From Clostridia bacterium (lineage in GTDB: Bacteria > Bacillota_A > Clostridia > Oscillospirales > Acutalibacteraceae): DNA of 6,797 nt. Positions within the stretch are counted from its first letter, which is position 1, and each line of letters starts with the position of its first letter. The notes beneath the pieces are model-generated. The model saw only the letters and a program-made list of their open reading frames with translations. It was not told where the DNA came from and ran no database searches. The position numbers were made by a program, and so were the translations under genes. Below, piece after piece: positions 1-6,411 of the stretch. Location: assembly GCA_017529165.1 (NCBI GenBank), contig JAFXNY010000178.1, positions 1 through 6,797 of the forward strand, written 5' to 3'.

Positions 1-137
1 AAGTTTAGATTTTCCCACAATGCTTATCTTTTGGTCTTTGGTTCGGAATAGTGTAGTGCTGGCGGTCTATCTCTTGTTTTCGGTTGCTTGCTTCCTTACC
101 CCGAAGCTATAAGTCCGTTATCAACCTTCGTGCCAAA
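1..137 (+). other. Gene-free left end with a possible structured RNA, unidentified
   Basis: I see no convincing coding region here on either strand. On the plus strand, bases 35-47 can pair with 127-139, giving 12 pairs with one T-T mismatch and two G-U wobbles. Inside lie a GGTTG/CAACC stem (82-86 with 122-126) enclosing GCTTC/GAAGC (90-94 with 103-107), and a weak 4-bp stem (48-51 with 67-70). The two wobble pairs would be A-C mismatches on the minus strand, which favours a plus-strand RNA. The outer stem shares two bases with the terminator stem. This may be a small RNA or the 3' untranslated end of a plus-strand gene outside the window. I could not match it to tRNA, tmRNA, SRP RNA or RNase P RNA; a 6S-type RNA could not be judged. 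Confidence 0.25.
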
Positions 138-175
138 GAGCCTTGAACTTTCGTTCAAGGCTCCTTGTTTGTTTT
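138..175. terminator. Hairpin terminator at the end of the operon, possibly bidirectional
   Basis: GAGCCTTGAAC at 138-148 and GTTCAAGGCTC at 153-163 form a perfect 11-bp stem with a 4-base loop. Read on the minus strand, it lies 17 nt past the mscS stop, and the loop is GAAA, a stable GNRA tetraloop, but the following bases (TTTGG) are a poor U-tract. Read on the plus strand, the hairpin is followed by CTTGTTTGTTTT (164-175), a better U-rich tail. It therefore probably stops transcripts from both sides, with the stronger intrinsic signal on the plus strand. Confidence 0.8.
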
Positions 176-180
176 ACATA

Positions 181-984
181 TTATTTATTATGTATATCAA
201 TCTGTTGATACGGTACGGATATACTGTTATTTGCCATTACTTCAAGCGCTGTGCCTAAAGCGTCACGGCGAATCTGGAGTTTTTTAGCGTTGTTTTTACA
301 TTCTATCTTTATAAGATAATTTATTGCCGAGTCGTCAAGCTTATTAACACCTATAAACCCGCATGATTTTACATCGGCAGATTTCTCTATCGCTTTGCAA
401 ATCTCTTTGGCTACATTTTTTGCAACATCAAGCGGTGTTTCATACGGCATAGGTATATCAATATAAATAAACTTTGATACAAGTGCCGCCTGCGCAATCT
501 CACGGTTTGGTATTGAAATTATATTATCCGTTTTTAGCTCTTTTACCTTTGTGGTTTTTATTCCGATTTCGGTTACGATACCCTCTTTACCGTTTACTTC
601 TATTAGGTCGCCTACCTTGAAATAATCATCCGATACAATATCAAAGCCTCTGATTATATCTTTAAGAGCATCCTGCACGGCAACGCCTAAAATAATTCCG
701 GCAATACCGAGCCCTGCGAGCATTGAAGTGATATTTACATTGTTTACCGAAAGCAGAGAAAAGAAAGCGATTATTAAAACAGCATATTTTACCGTACTGT
801 TTATAAGATGAATATAGGTTTCACTTTTCTTGCGGTCAAGCTTCTTAAGCCTCTTGCCTCTGGCATTTAGCAGTATGGATATAAGCTTATAAGCGCCAAA
901 CGAAATTAAAATTACCAGCACCGATTTAACTAAATTGTTTGAAAAAATCTTTTGTGCTGTTTCGAGTATTTTATCAAAGTTCAT
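181..984 (-). CDS. mscS: Small-conductance mechanosensitive channel, MscS family
   Basis: A membrane channel that opens under membrane tension to release solutes during osmotic downshock. It has 267 residues, close to the E. coli MscS length. Membrane helices are at about 18-40, 61-81 and 86-112; the third is the pore helix with the glycine/alanine pattern AGLGIAGIILGVAVQDALKD. It runs into the beta domain (FKVGDLIEVNGKEGIVTEIG, then IPNREI) and an alpha/beta C-terminal domain ending VPYQQIDIH, typical of short MscS proteins. I chose the ATG at 984, which is preceded by GGGTGA at 989-994 with a 4-nt spacer, the same arrangement as the gene upstream. A GTG at 996 preceded by AGGA would add four residues and remains possible. 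It is the last gene of the operon; the terminator hairpin begins 17 nt after its stop. Confidence 0.94.
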   Translation of the reverse strand: MNFDKILETAQKIFSNNLVKSVLVILISFGAYKLISILLNARGKRLKKLDRKKSETYIHLINSTVKYAVLIIAFFSLLSVNNVNITSMLAGLGIAGIILGVAVQDALKDIIRGFDIVSDDYFKVGDLIEVNGKEGIVTEIGIKTTKVKELKTDNIISIPNREIAQAALVSKFIYIDIPMPYETPLDVAKNVAKEICKAIEKSADVKSCGFIGVNKLDDSAINYLIKIECKNNAKKLQIRRDALGTALEVMANNSISVPYQQIDIHNK

Positions 985-988
985 TTTT

Positions 989-994
989 TCACCC
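989..994 (-). promoter_or_regulatory. Ribosome binding site that favours the ATG start of mscS
   Basis: GGGTGA on the minus strand with a 4-nt spacer to the ATG at 984, the same geometry as the site before plsC. It supports the ATG start, although AGGA before the GTG at 996 is an alternative. Confidence 0.55.
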
Positions 995-1008
995 ACGCTT
1001 TCCTGCGT

Positions 1009-1848
1009 TTATTTCTTTGCGGATATCTCTTTCCGCCTTTTCTCAATATTTTCAAGCATTTCATTATGTACACGCTCTGAAAGCTCGGATGTGGTCATTT
1101 TTTCGACCTCTCCGGCGGATATTACCTCTAAAACATCAAAATAAACTGTGCTTTTCTTTCTGAAAATGTTTTTAACCGCTTCGGGAGTGCCAAGCAGAGT
1201 ACAAACCACTATCGGGCATTTTGCCTTTGTGGCTATCTTAAAAGCGCCGTTACGGAAATCTTTAAGCTCACCGTTAAGGCTTATGTACCCCTCCGGAAAA
1301 ATGCCGATACTTGCGGTCTCATCTTTAATAAGCTTTACGGCCTCAAGAATAGTTTTAACGGCTTCGCGGTTGTTCTCCCTATCAATCGGCAGGCAGTGAA
1401 GAGAATGCATATATCTTGCCACAAACGGCATATCGGTATATATTTCCTTTTTGCCTATAAAACCTAACTTCAAATCGGGCAATTCTTTTAGAATAACGGC
1501 AGGGTCAATATTGTTTAGGTGATTGCATACAAGCATACAAGGGAATAAACCCTGTGTCTTATCGAGTCCCGTGCTTTGCACCTTAACACGGGTAAAAGTA
1601 AAGAGCATTGGCACTGTGAGCTTTACAAGTGACCTATAAAACGCCGAAGCTTTTTTTATCGGTTTTTTTGTATTTATGCAATATCCGGCTATTACAAAAA
1701 CCAAAAGATGAATAATAACAAGGGATAAAAAGGTACCTAAAAACATTGCCGGCACGAGCCATATAGAATAGCTTTGGCGAAGCACGGGTAAAAAGTTATT
1801 AAGCAAGGGCACTGCCGCCGCTGCGGCAACTATATATACATAAAGCAT
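1009..1848 (-). CDS. plsC: 1-acyl-sn-glycerol-3-phosphate acyltransferase, PlsC family
   Basis: Predicted to acylate lysophosphatidic acid to phosphatidic acid at the inner face of the membrane, an early step of phospholipid synthesis. The 279-residue protein begins with hydrophobic segments at about 3-19 and 28-57. The acyltransferase domain has block I NHLNNID (109-115), with His110 and Asp115 forming the HX4D catalytic pair. Block II is around GFIGKKEIY (129-137) with IDREN (155-159), and block IV is CPIVVCTLLG (211-220). Block III reads FPEGYIS (184-190) where most members have FPEGTRS, so the usual arginine is missing. The last 30 residues are a charged helix. The ATG follows AGGTGA at 1853-1858, whose first bases overlap the stop codon of the small upstream gene. 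A different acyl acceptor is possible; gene family is firm, exact substrate less so. Confidence 0.9.
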   Translation of the reverse strand: MLYVYIVAAAAAVPLLNNFLPVLRQSYSIWLVPAMFLGTFLSLVIIHLLVFVIAGYCINTKKPIKKASAFYRSLVKLTVPMLFTFTRVKVQSTGLDKTQGLFPCMLVCNHLNNIDPAVILKELPDLKLGFIGKKEIYTDMPFVARYMHSLHCLPIDRENNREAVKTILEAVKLIKDETASIGIFPEGYISLNGELKDFRNGAFKIATKAKCPIVVCTLLGTPEAVKNIFRKKSTVYFDVLEVISAGEVEKMTTSELSERVHNEMLENIEKRRKEISAKK

Positions 1849-1852
1849 TTTA

Positions 1853-1858
1853 TCACCT
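1853..1858 (-). promoter_or_regulatory. Ribosome binding site of plsC, overlapping the upstream stop codon
   Basis: The minus strand reads TAGGTGA, so the stop codon of the small upstream gene overlaps AGGTGA, which is 4 nt before the plsC ATG. This fits complementarity to the AGGTGA part of the 16S rRNA anti-Shine-Dalgarno target and suggests coupled translation. Confidence 0.7.
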
Positions 1859-2045
1859 AATTTTGCTTTCTCACTATTTTATATTCATCATAGAAATCGA
1901 AATACGGACATTTATAGTTCTTAAAGGACATAAGCTTTGCTATGTCATCTTCATCAAGCGCGGCGGCACAAAAATATTCCTGCGCCGTTTCATCAAAATC
2001 GTAATGCGAACAGTTTTCACAATCCGGCAAGTTCCCGTTATTCAT
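1857..2045 (-). CDS. Small four-cysteine protein (DUF6472-like), function unknown
   Basis: A 62-residue acidic protein with no signal peptide or membrane helix, so presumably cytoplasmic. It has four cysteines, at 9 and 12 (CENC), 26 (YFCAAALDEDD), and 46 (CPYF), and ends DEYKIVRKQN. From memory this layout and C-terminus match the clostridial DUF6472 family, whose function is not known; the match was not searched. The CxxC plus two later cysteines suggests a small zinc or redox site, which is inference. I chose the ATG at 2045 because AAGGTGG at 2052-2058 precedes it by 6 nt. A GTG at 2072 would add nine residues but lies deeper in the upstream gene and has no clear ribosome binding site. 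The start overlaps the end of the LCP gene by 8 nt (ATGAATAA), and the acyltransferase gene begins 8 nt after the stop, so it is translated within the envelope block. Confidence 0.85.
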   Translation of the reverse strand: MNNGNLPDCENCSHYDFDETAQEYFCAAALDEDDIAKLMSFKNYKCPYFDFYDEYKIVRKQN

Positions 2046-3453
2046 CCGTATCCACCTTGCTTTCGGTTTCACTGCTGTTTGAACTCTCTGTGGATTTTTC
2101 TTCGGATGAGGACTGCGTTTGACTGCTTTCGCCGGTATTTATCTCTTCGTTTTTATTATTTTCGGGTTTCTGCGCCGGCGGTTGTGAAGAAACAGTGCTA
2201 CTGCTTGTATCTTCTGAAACGGTAATTTCAGAGGTTGTAGCCTTTCCTGTGTTACTTGACGAAGACTTGCCAAGGCGTGCAAACCAATCGTTTTTACCTA
2301 CACCGTTTTGCTCTACATACTCTTCTATTGTAATGCCGTCATAAAAAAGTGAATGTAAAGCTTTTGAGGCGAAGTCTAAATCATAATATACAACCGAGCC
2401 GTAACCCGACCACCTGAACGGCATTTGCCAATCATCCTGCGGAAGTCTTGCCTGATAAAAGGTTGGATGATTAAGAAGTATGTTAAAAGCAAGCCCTATA
2501 ATCTGGCGGTAGGAAAGAGAGGTTTCGGTACACGGAATGAGTGCCTTTGCAAGAGTGGTATATTTGCTTTTTTCAAGCGTTATCGCTTTATTAAACAGCT
2601 GTTCCATAACATGGCGCTGGCGGTCTGTTCTGCCGTAATCGTTATTAGTGCCCCAAATGCTCTTACAGTTTCGCACACGGGAATATGCAACCGCCTGAAC
2701 ACCGTTCATATGGTGCTCTCCGGCAGTTTTAATATAATACTTGTTTGCGTCAAGTCCTAAGTTTTTGCATATTTCATCCATACAGTTGTTAAGGTTCGGG
2801 TGGTCATGCCCTTTCCACTTAAGCTCATCCTCTGTAACGGTGGCGTCAATTCCGCCTACAGCATCGATAATTTCGGTCATACCGTAAAAATTAACCGTTG
2901 CATATTCCGATATATCAAGGTCAAAGACTTCATTAAGGGTTTTAATTGCAAGCTCGGGACTATGCGCATACGCAGAGTTTATTTTTGCATACCTTGTGCG
3001 TTTGCCCTCTTCGTTTATCGGAACAATGGTATCCCTCATAACCGATACTATTTTTACGGTCTTAAGCTCTGTATTAAGGCTTAAAATCATAATACTATCC
3101 GAATTGCCCTTAAAGGTTTTTTTGTTTCTGGTATCAATACCGAACAAAGCAATGTTAATTACATCCTTGTTTATCTGGTTTTCAAAGCCCAATTCTTCGG
3201 GGTCGTTTGTTATGGGGTTATAGTTATACCGCCAATAAATAAAGAACCAGCCAAGCAATATAGCAATTACAAGAAACACTGATGTAACGCTGATTATTGC
3301 TCGCTTTTTCCCTTTTGAAAGCTTGCCCCACCGGTTGTTTTTACCATGCCTTTTGCGGTTAGCGTGCTTGCTTCCTATTTTAGGAACAGAAAGACTGCTA
3401 TCGGACACTATATCCTCATATTCTCTTCTCTCGAAATTAAAATCATTACCCAT
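2038..3453 (-). CDS. LytR-CpsA-Psr (LCP) family cell-wall glycopolymer transferase
   Basis: LCP proteins act outside the membrane, transferring undecaprenyl-pyrophosphate-linked polymers (teichoic acids, capsule) onto peptidoglycan. The protein has 471 residues. Residues 1-50 are a basic cytoplasmic stretch, 51-73 a single membrane helix (IISVTSVFLVIAILLGWFF), and about 98-285 the LCP domain. Key sites are Asp107/Arg109 in FGIDTRN, Asp119 in GNSDSIMI, Arg140-Asp141 in SVMRDTIV, KINSAYA at 157-163, Arg259/Arg261 in YSRVRN, and the arginine-rich NDYGRTDRQRHV (271-282). A further region to about 395 is followed by a 76-residue tail rich in Ser, Thr and Glu that looks disordered, with no sorting signal. 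Four cysteines (224, 229, 263, 308) lie outside the membrane. AGGAAG at 3460-3465 is 6 nt before the ATG. Which polymer it attaches cannot be told from the sequence. Confidence 0.93.
   Translation of the reverse strand: MGNDFNFERREYEDIVSDSSLSVPKIGSKHANRKRHGKNNRWGKLSKGKKRAIISVTSVFLVIAILLGWFFIYWRYNYNPITNDPEELGFENQINKDVINIALFGIDTRNKKTFKGNSDSIMILSLNTELKTVKIVSVMRDTIVPINEEGKRTRYAKINSAYAHSPELAIKTLNEVFDLDISEYATVNFYGMTEIIDAVGGIDATVTEDELKWKGHDHPNLNNCMDEICKNLGLDANKYYIKTAGEHHMNGVQAVAYSRVRNCKSIWGTNNDYGRTDRQRHVMEQLFNKAITLEKSKYTTLAKALIPCTETSLSYRQIIGLAFNILLNHPTFYQARLPQDDWQMPFRWSGYGSVVYYDLDFASKALHSLFYDGITIEEYVEQNGVGKNDWFARLGKSSSSNTGKATTSEITVSEDTSSSTVSSQPPAQKPENNKNEEINTGESSQTQSSSEEKSTESSNSSETESKVDTDE
2052..2058 (-). 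promoter_or_regulatory. Ribosome binding site that sets the start of the small cysteine protein
   Basis: AAGGTGG on the minus strand with a 6-nt spacer to the ATG at 2045, located within the final codons of the LCP gene. It decides for the 62-residue form over a longer GTG-initiated form. Confidence 0.75.
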
Positions 3454-3490
3454 ACTAAACTTCCTGCACTTTTTTATTCTTTATAAGGAC

Positions 3491-4312
3491 TTAAACTATC
3501 GCCTTATATATATCGCCTTTTTTAATACCGCTCACATTTGACGCTTCTTTTGCGGCGGATGACGCTGACATACCGTCACTCATAAGCCGTTTTGCCAATT
3601 TTGCGGCTTCTTCGAGGCTCATTTCCGTATCTTTTTCCTCGCTTGCACCTTTTATTATAACCACATATTCGCCCCTCGGCGTGTTTTCAGTAAAATGTGC
3701 TATCGCCTCACTAAAGTTAAAGAAAAGCACCTGCTCGTGTATTTTAGTTAGTTCTTTTATTATGCATATGTCACGCTCGCCGAGCACTTTAAGCATATCA
3801 CTAAGCGTTTTTAGAAGCTTGTGCGGAGCCTCGTAAAAGATAAGCGTGCGTGTTTCGTTTTTAATTTGTTCAAGATGTTTTTTACGGCTGATTTTATTAA
3901 CCGATAAAAAGCCCTCAAAGCAAAACCTGCCGGACGGGAAGCCGGAAATACTAAGCGCCGTAATCACCGCACTCGGCCCCGGTACCGACTCAACCTTTAT
4001 GCCGTTTTCGTGTGCTATCCGCACTAAATCTTCGCCGGGGTCGGATATTGCCGGCATACCGGCGTCACTCACAATGGCAAGATTATCACCGTTCAGCACT
4101 CTCTCTATTAAGTATGCACCCTTTTGATTTTTGTTGTGCTCATAATAAGAAACCGTTTTTGTTTTAATGCCGAAGTGATTTAAGAGTTTTGCGGTAACCC
4201 TTGTATCCTCCGCCGCTATTAAATCGACACTACCTAAAACCTCCGCCGCACGGGGCGAAAAATCACCTAAGTTCCCTATCGGCGTACCAACAACATAAAT
4301 CTTGCCCGCCAT
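3491..4312 (-). CDS. rsmI: 16S rRNA (cytidine(1402)-2'-O)-methyltransferase
   Basis: Methylates the ribose of C1402 in the decoding centre of 16S rRNA, using SAM. The 273 residues match the usual RsmI length and the tetrapyrrole-methylase fold. Motifs in order are GTPIGNLGD (9-17), AEDTR (34-38), SDAGMPAISDPG (82-93), VPGPSA (110-115), FYEAPHK (159-165), and ELTKIHE (187-193). The last 40 residues form a small helical domain ending KKGDIYKAIV, as in other RsmI proteins. The ATG begins immediately after the TAA of the upstream methyltransferase gene. A perfect AAGGAGG lies at 4324-4330 inside that gene's end, 11 nt before the start. In Bacillus the two methyltransferase genes are separated by a GIY-YIG gene (yazA), which is absent here. 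Confidence 0.96.
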   Translation of the reverse strand: MAGKIYVVGTPIGNLGDFSPRAAEVLGSVDLIAAEDTRVTAKLLNHFGIKTKTVSYYEHNKNQKGAYLIERVLNGDNLAIVSDAGMPAISDPGEDLVRIAHENGIKVESVPGPSAVITALSISGFPSGRFCFEGFLSVNKISRKKHLEQIKNETRTLIFYEAPHKLLKTLSDMLKVLGERDICIIKELTKIHEQVLFFNFSEAIAHFTENTPRGEYVVIIKGASEEKDTEMSLEEAAKLAKRLMSDGMSASSAAKEASNVSGIKKGDIYKAIV

Positions 4313-5032
4313 TTATAAATGTGCCTCCTTATAAGGACCGTAAATCTTTTTCATTTCCTCCGATAATTCGCCGTTTTCATAAATATAAAGCGTGGGCTCT
4401 GCTTTAAGACCCACCTTGCCGTCCCGCCTGCCCTCTATAAGTACAAGCCAAGGCTGACTGCCGACAGTTTTAGAAACTAATCTTATTCTCTTAGGCTCAA
4501 CCCGGTATTTGCTCATAAGGCAAATAAGCTCGGCAAGCCGTTCAGGGCGTTGGCACATACAAAGTCTGCCGCCGCTGGTGAGCATTCTGCTTGCCACTAA
4601 AACGATATCCTCCATAGTGCCTTCAGTTTCCTGCCGTGCTAAAAGACGAGAGGTTCTTTGCGCCTTTATTCCGGTGCCTGCCGCTTTATACGGAGGATTA
4701 CAGGTTACAAGCGTTTTATCGCCAAGCGTGATTTTGCCTTTTATGTCAGTTATATTTGAAATTATACCGATAAAGTTATCAAAGCCTTCTTCTTTAGCGG
4801 TTTTTTGTGCTAACTTGACGGCTTCGGGCGCAATATCAATACCTGTTACCGATTTTACCTTACCGTCCCTTAACATTAAAAAGGGAATTATGCCACAGCC
4901 TGTGCCGATATCCACGGCAATATCTTCGGATTTAGGTTTTGCGAAATCGGCAAGCAGTACGGCGTCTGTTCCAAAGGTGTGCTCACTAGACACATATATA
5001 AACCTGCCGTTTCCTATCGGCTCTTTTTTCAT
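4313..5032 (-). CDS. trmN6: tRNA1(Val) (adenine(37)-N6)-methyltransferase, TrmN6/YabB type
   Basis: Predicted SAM-dependent enzyme that N6-methylates adenine 37 of tRNA-Val. The 239-residue Rossmann methyltransferase has motif I DIGTGCGI at residues 41-48, the acidic end of the second strand (TGIDIAPEAV, about 63-72), and the adenine-N6 catalytic motif NPPY at 112-115. It continues with the ARQE segment (132-135) matching the A-R-x-E stretch of YfiC/YabB enzymes. The early HTFGTDAVLLADFA stretch is also typical of this subfamily. I chose the ATG at 5032, which overlaps the cysS stop as TAATG and has AAGG at 5038-5041 with a 5-nt spacer. An ATG 15 nt upstream (5047) would add five residues but has no visible ribosome binding site. 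It abuts rsmI with no gap. The family is clear; the exact tRNA target is inferred from family and the neighbouring rsmI gene, as in Bacillus. Confidence 0.88.
   Translation of the reverse strand: MKKEPIGNGRFIYVSSEHTFGTDAVLLADFAKPKSEDIAVDIGTGCGIIPFLMLRDGKVKSVTGIDIAPEAVKLAQKTAKEEGFDNFIGIISNITDIKGKITLGDKTLVTCNPPYKAAGTGIKAQRTSRLLARQETEGTMEDIVLVASRMLTSGGRLCMCQRPERLAELICLMSKYRVEPKRIRLVSKTVGSQPWLVLIEGRRDGKVGLKAEPTLYIYENGELSEEMKKIYGPYKEAHL
4324..4330 (-). promoter_or_regulatory. Ribosome binding site of rsmI
   Basis: A perfect AAGGAGG on the minus strand, 11 nt before the rsmI ATG and inside the last codons of the upstream methyltransferase gene. It allows independent initiation at the zero-gap junction and confirms the rsmI start. 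Confidence 0.85.
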
Positions 5033-6411
5033 TACTGCCTTGTCCATTTAACGCCGTCTTTGGTATCTTCAAGTATGATACCCATATCTTTTAACTTGTC
5101 TCTTATTTCATCCGCCGTTTTGAAATCTTTGGCTTTTCGTGCGGCGGTGCGCTTATTTATAAGCTCTTCTATTTCACTGTCAAGCGCCTCGGTTTTACGG
5201 TTGTAAACCAGACCTAAAACGCCTGTTAGTTCATCGAACATATTAGCGCTCTGCTTTAGCGTTTGAACACTTGCCCCGTCTGCTATAGCCGTGTTAATAT
5301 CTCTTACTAAACCGAATACTGCGGCCATGGCATCCGCCGTGTTAAGGTCATCCTCCATAGCGCTTATAAACTCACTCTTTCGCTTTTCGCAGAAATCGGC
5401 TTTTGTTTCCCCTGACTTTGCATTTTTAAGCGCAAAATCAATATTATCCCTGCAATTATAAAGGCGTTCAAGTGCATTCTTGCTCTGCTCGATTATATCA
5501 ACAGAATAGTTAATAGGTCCTCTGTACTGCGAGGAAATCATTAAATATCTTATCGGCTCATAGCCATATTTTTCGGCAACATCACGCACGGTAAAGAAAT
5601 TACCGAGAGACTTTGACATTTTGCGGTTATCAACATTTATAAAGCCGTTGTGCATCCAATAATGTGAAAACTCTCTACCGTTTGCCGCTTCACTCTGTGC
5701 AATTTCATTTTCGTGGTGGGGGAATATAAGGTCAAAACCGCCGCAGTGAATATCTATGGTTTTGCCGAGATATTTTCCTGCCATAGCCGAGCATTCTATA
5801 TGCCAGCCGGGTCTGCCCTTACCGAAAGGAGACTCCCAAAACGGCTCGCCCTCCTTTGCACCTTTCCAAAGGCAGAAGTCCATAGGGTCTTCTTTTATTT
5901 CGCCTGTGCTTATTCTGGCGCCCGCCTCCAAATCTTCAAGCGGTTGATGGGAAAGCTTGCCGTAATCTTTGAACTTTTTAGTTCTGTAGTAAACATCGCC
6001 GCCGGCAGTATAGGCATAACCTTTATCTATAAGCACCGAAATAAGCCTTATTATTTCGTCAATATTCTCGGTAGCTCTCGGATGAACGGTAGCTTCCCTT
6101 ACATTAAGACCTTTAGCATCTACCCAAAACTCCTTAATATACCGCTCGGCAACCTCGGGCACAGTAATGCCCTCCTCGTTTGCCTTTTTTATAAGCTTAT
6201 CATCTATATCGGTGAAGTTCTGAACAAAGTTTACCTTAAACCCCCTCCACTCTAAATATCTTCTGAAAACATCAAACACGCAAAGCGGACGGGCGTTTCC
6301 TATATGTATAAAGTTATACACGGTAGGTCCGCAGGCATATATGTTTACTTCGCCTTTGTTAATCGGAATTAGCTCTTCCTTTTCGCGTGTAAGAGTGTTG
6401 AATATTCTCAT
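5032..6411 (-). CDS. cysS: Cysteine--tRNA ligase
   Basis: Charges tRNA-Cys with cysteine using ATP; cytoplasmic, class I synthetase. At 459 residues it has the normal family length. The Rossmann fold carries the HIGH-type motif HIGN at residues 36-39 and KMSKS at 264-268. The catalytic zinc ligands are all present: Cys27 in ACGPTVYN, Cys207 in WHIECSAM, and His232 and Glu236 in [10 protein letters not shown]. The C-terminal region (about 410-459) holds the usual basic helical tRNA-binding segment and ends GVKWTRQ. The ATG start overlaps the cysE stop by 4 nt and follows an AAGGAGA ribosome binding site at 6421-6427 with a 9-nt spacer. Coupling to cysE links cysteine synthesis with its use in translation. 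In Bacillus the next genes are mrnC and rlmB; here they are replaced by a tRNA methyltransferase gene. Confidence 0.98.
   Translation of the reverse strand: MRIFNTLTREKEELIPINKGEVNIYACGPTVYNFIHIGNARPLCVFDVFRRYLEWRGFKVNFVQNFTDIDDKLIKKANEEGITVPEVAERYIKEFWVDAKGLNVREATVHPRATENIDEIIRLISVLIDKGYAYTAGGDVYYRTKKFKDYGKLSHQPLEDLEAGARISTGEIKEDPMDFCLWKGAKEGEPFWESPFGKGRPGWHIECSAMAGKYLGKTIDIHCGGFDLIFPHHENEIAQSEAANGREFSHYWMHNGFINVDNRKMSKSLGNFFTVRDVAEKYGYEPIRYLMISSQYRGPINYSVDIIEQSKNALERLYNCRDNIDFALKNAKSGETKADFCEKRKSEFISAMEDDLNTADAMAAVFGLVRDINTAIADGASVQTLKQSANMFDELTGVLGLVYNRKTEALDSEIEELINKRTAARKAKDFKTADEIRDKLKDMGIILEDTKDGVKWTRQ

Noticed and set aside
41..50. GGTTCGGAAT, resembling a tRNA T-loop
   Set aside because: There is no matching T stem, acceptor stem or anticodon arm around it, so it is not a tRNA.
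87..102. Minus-strand GGAAGCAAGC, reminiscent of the SRP RNA apical motif
   Set aside because: The full conserved SRP core (AGGTCCGGAA before it) is missing and the surrounding bases do not form the long SRP helix.
2046..2072. Nine-residue N-terminal extension of the small cysteine protein from a GTG start
   Set aside because: The ATG at 2045 has AAGGTGG at good spacing, whereas the GTG has no clear ribosome binding site and would deepen the overlap with the LCP gene.
2040..2270. Low-complexity Ser/Thr/Glu tail of the LCP protein as a DNA repeat
   Set aside because: The amino-acid bias is clear, but I see no tandem nucleotide repeat unit, so it is not annotated as a repeat.
3454..3500. Possible promoter with TATAAA on the minus strand before the LCP gene
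   Set aside because: The -10-like TATAAA is there, but no TTGACA-like hexamer lies at 16-18 nt upstream; AT-rich gaps produce such matches often.
3491..3515. Direct repeat GGCGATA twice at the end of rsmI
   Set aside because: Both copies are within or at the end of coding sequence (KKGDIYKAIV) and only 7 bp long, so chance is sufficient.
4509..5051. A 180-codon plus-strand open frame
   Set aside because: It lies opposite the clearly real methyltransferase gene, has no recognisable domain, and its composition is what the complement of a coding region gives.
5713..6255. A 180-codon plus-strand open frame
   Set aside because: It is antisense to the conserved catalytic part of cysS and shows no family features or plausible translation signal.
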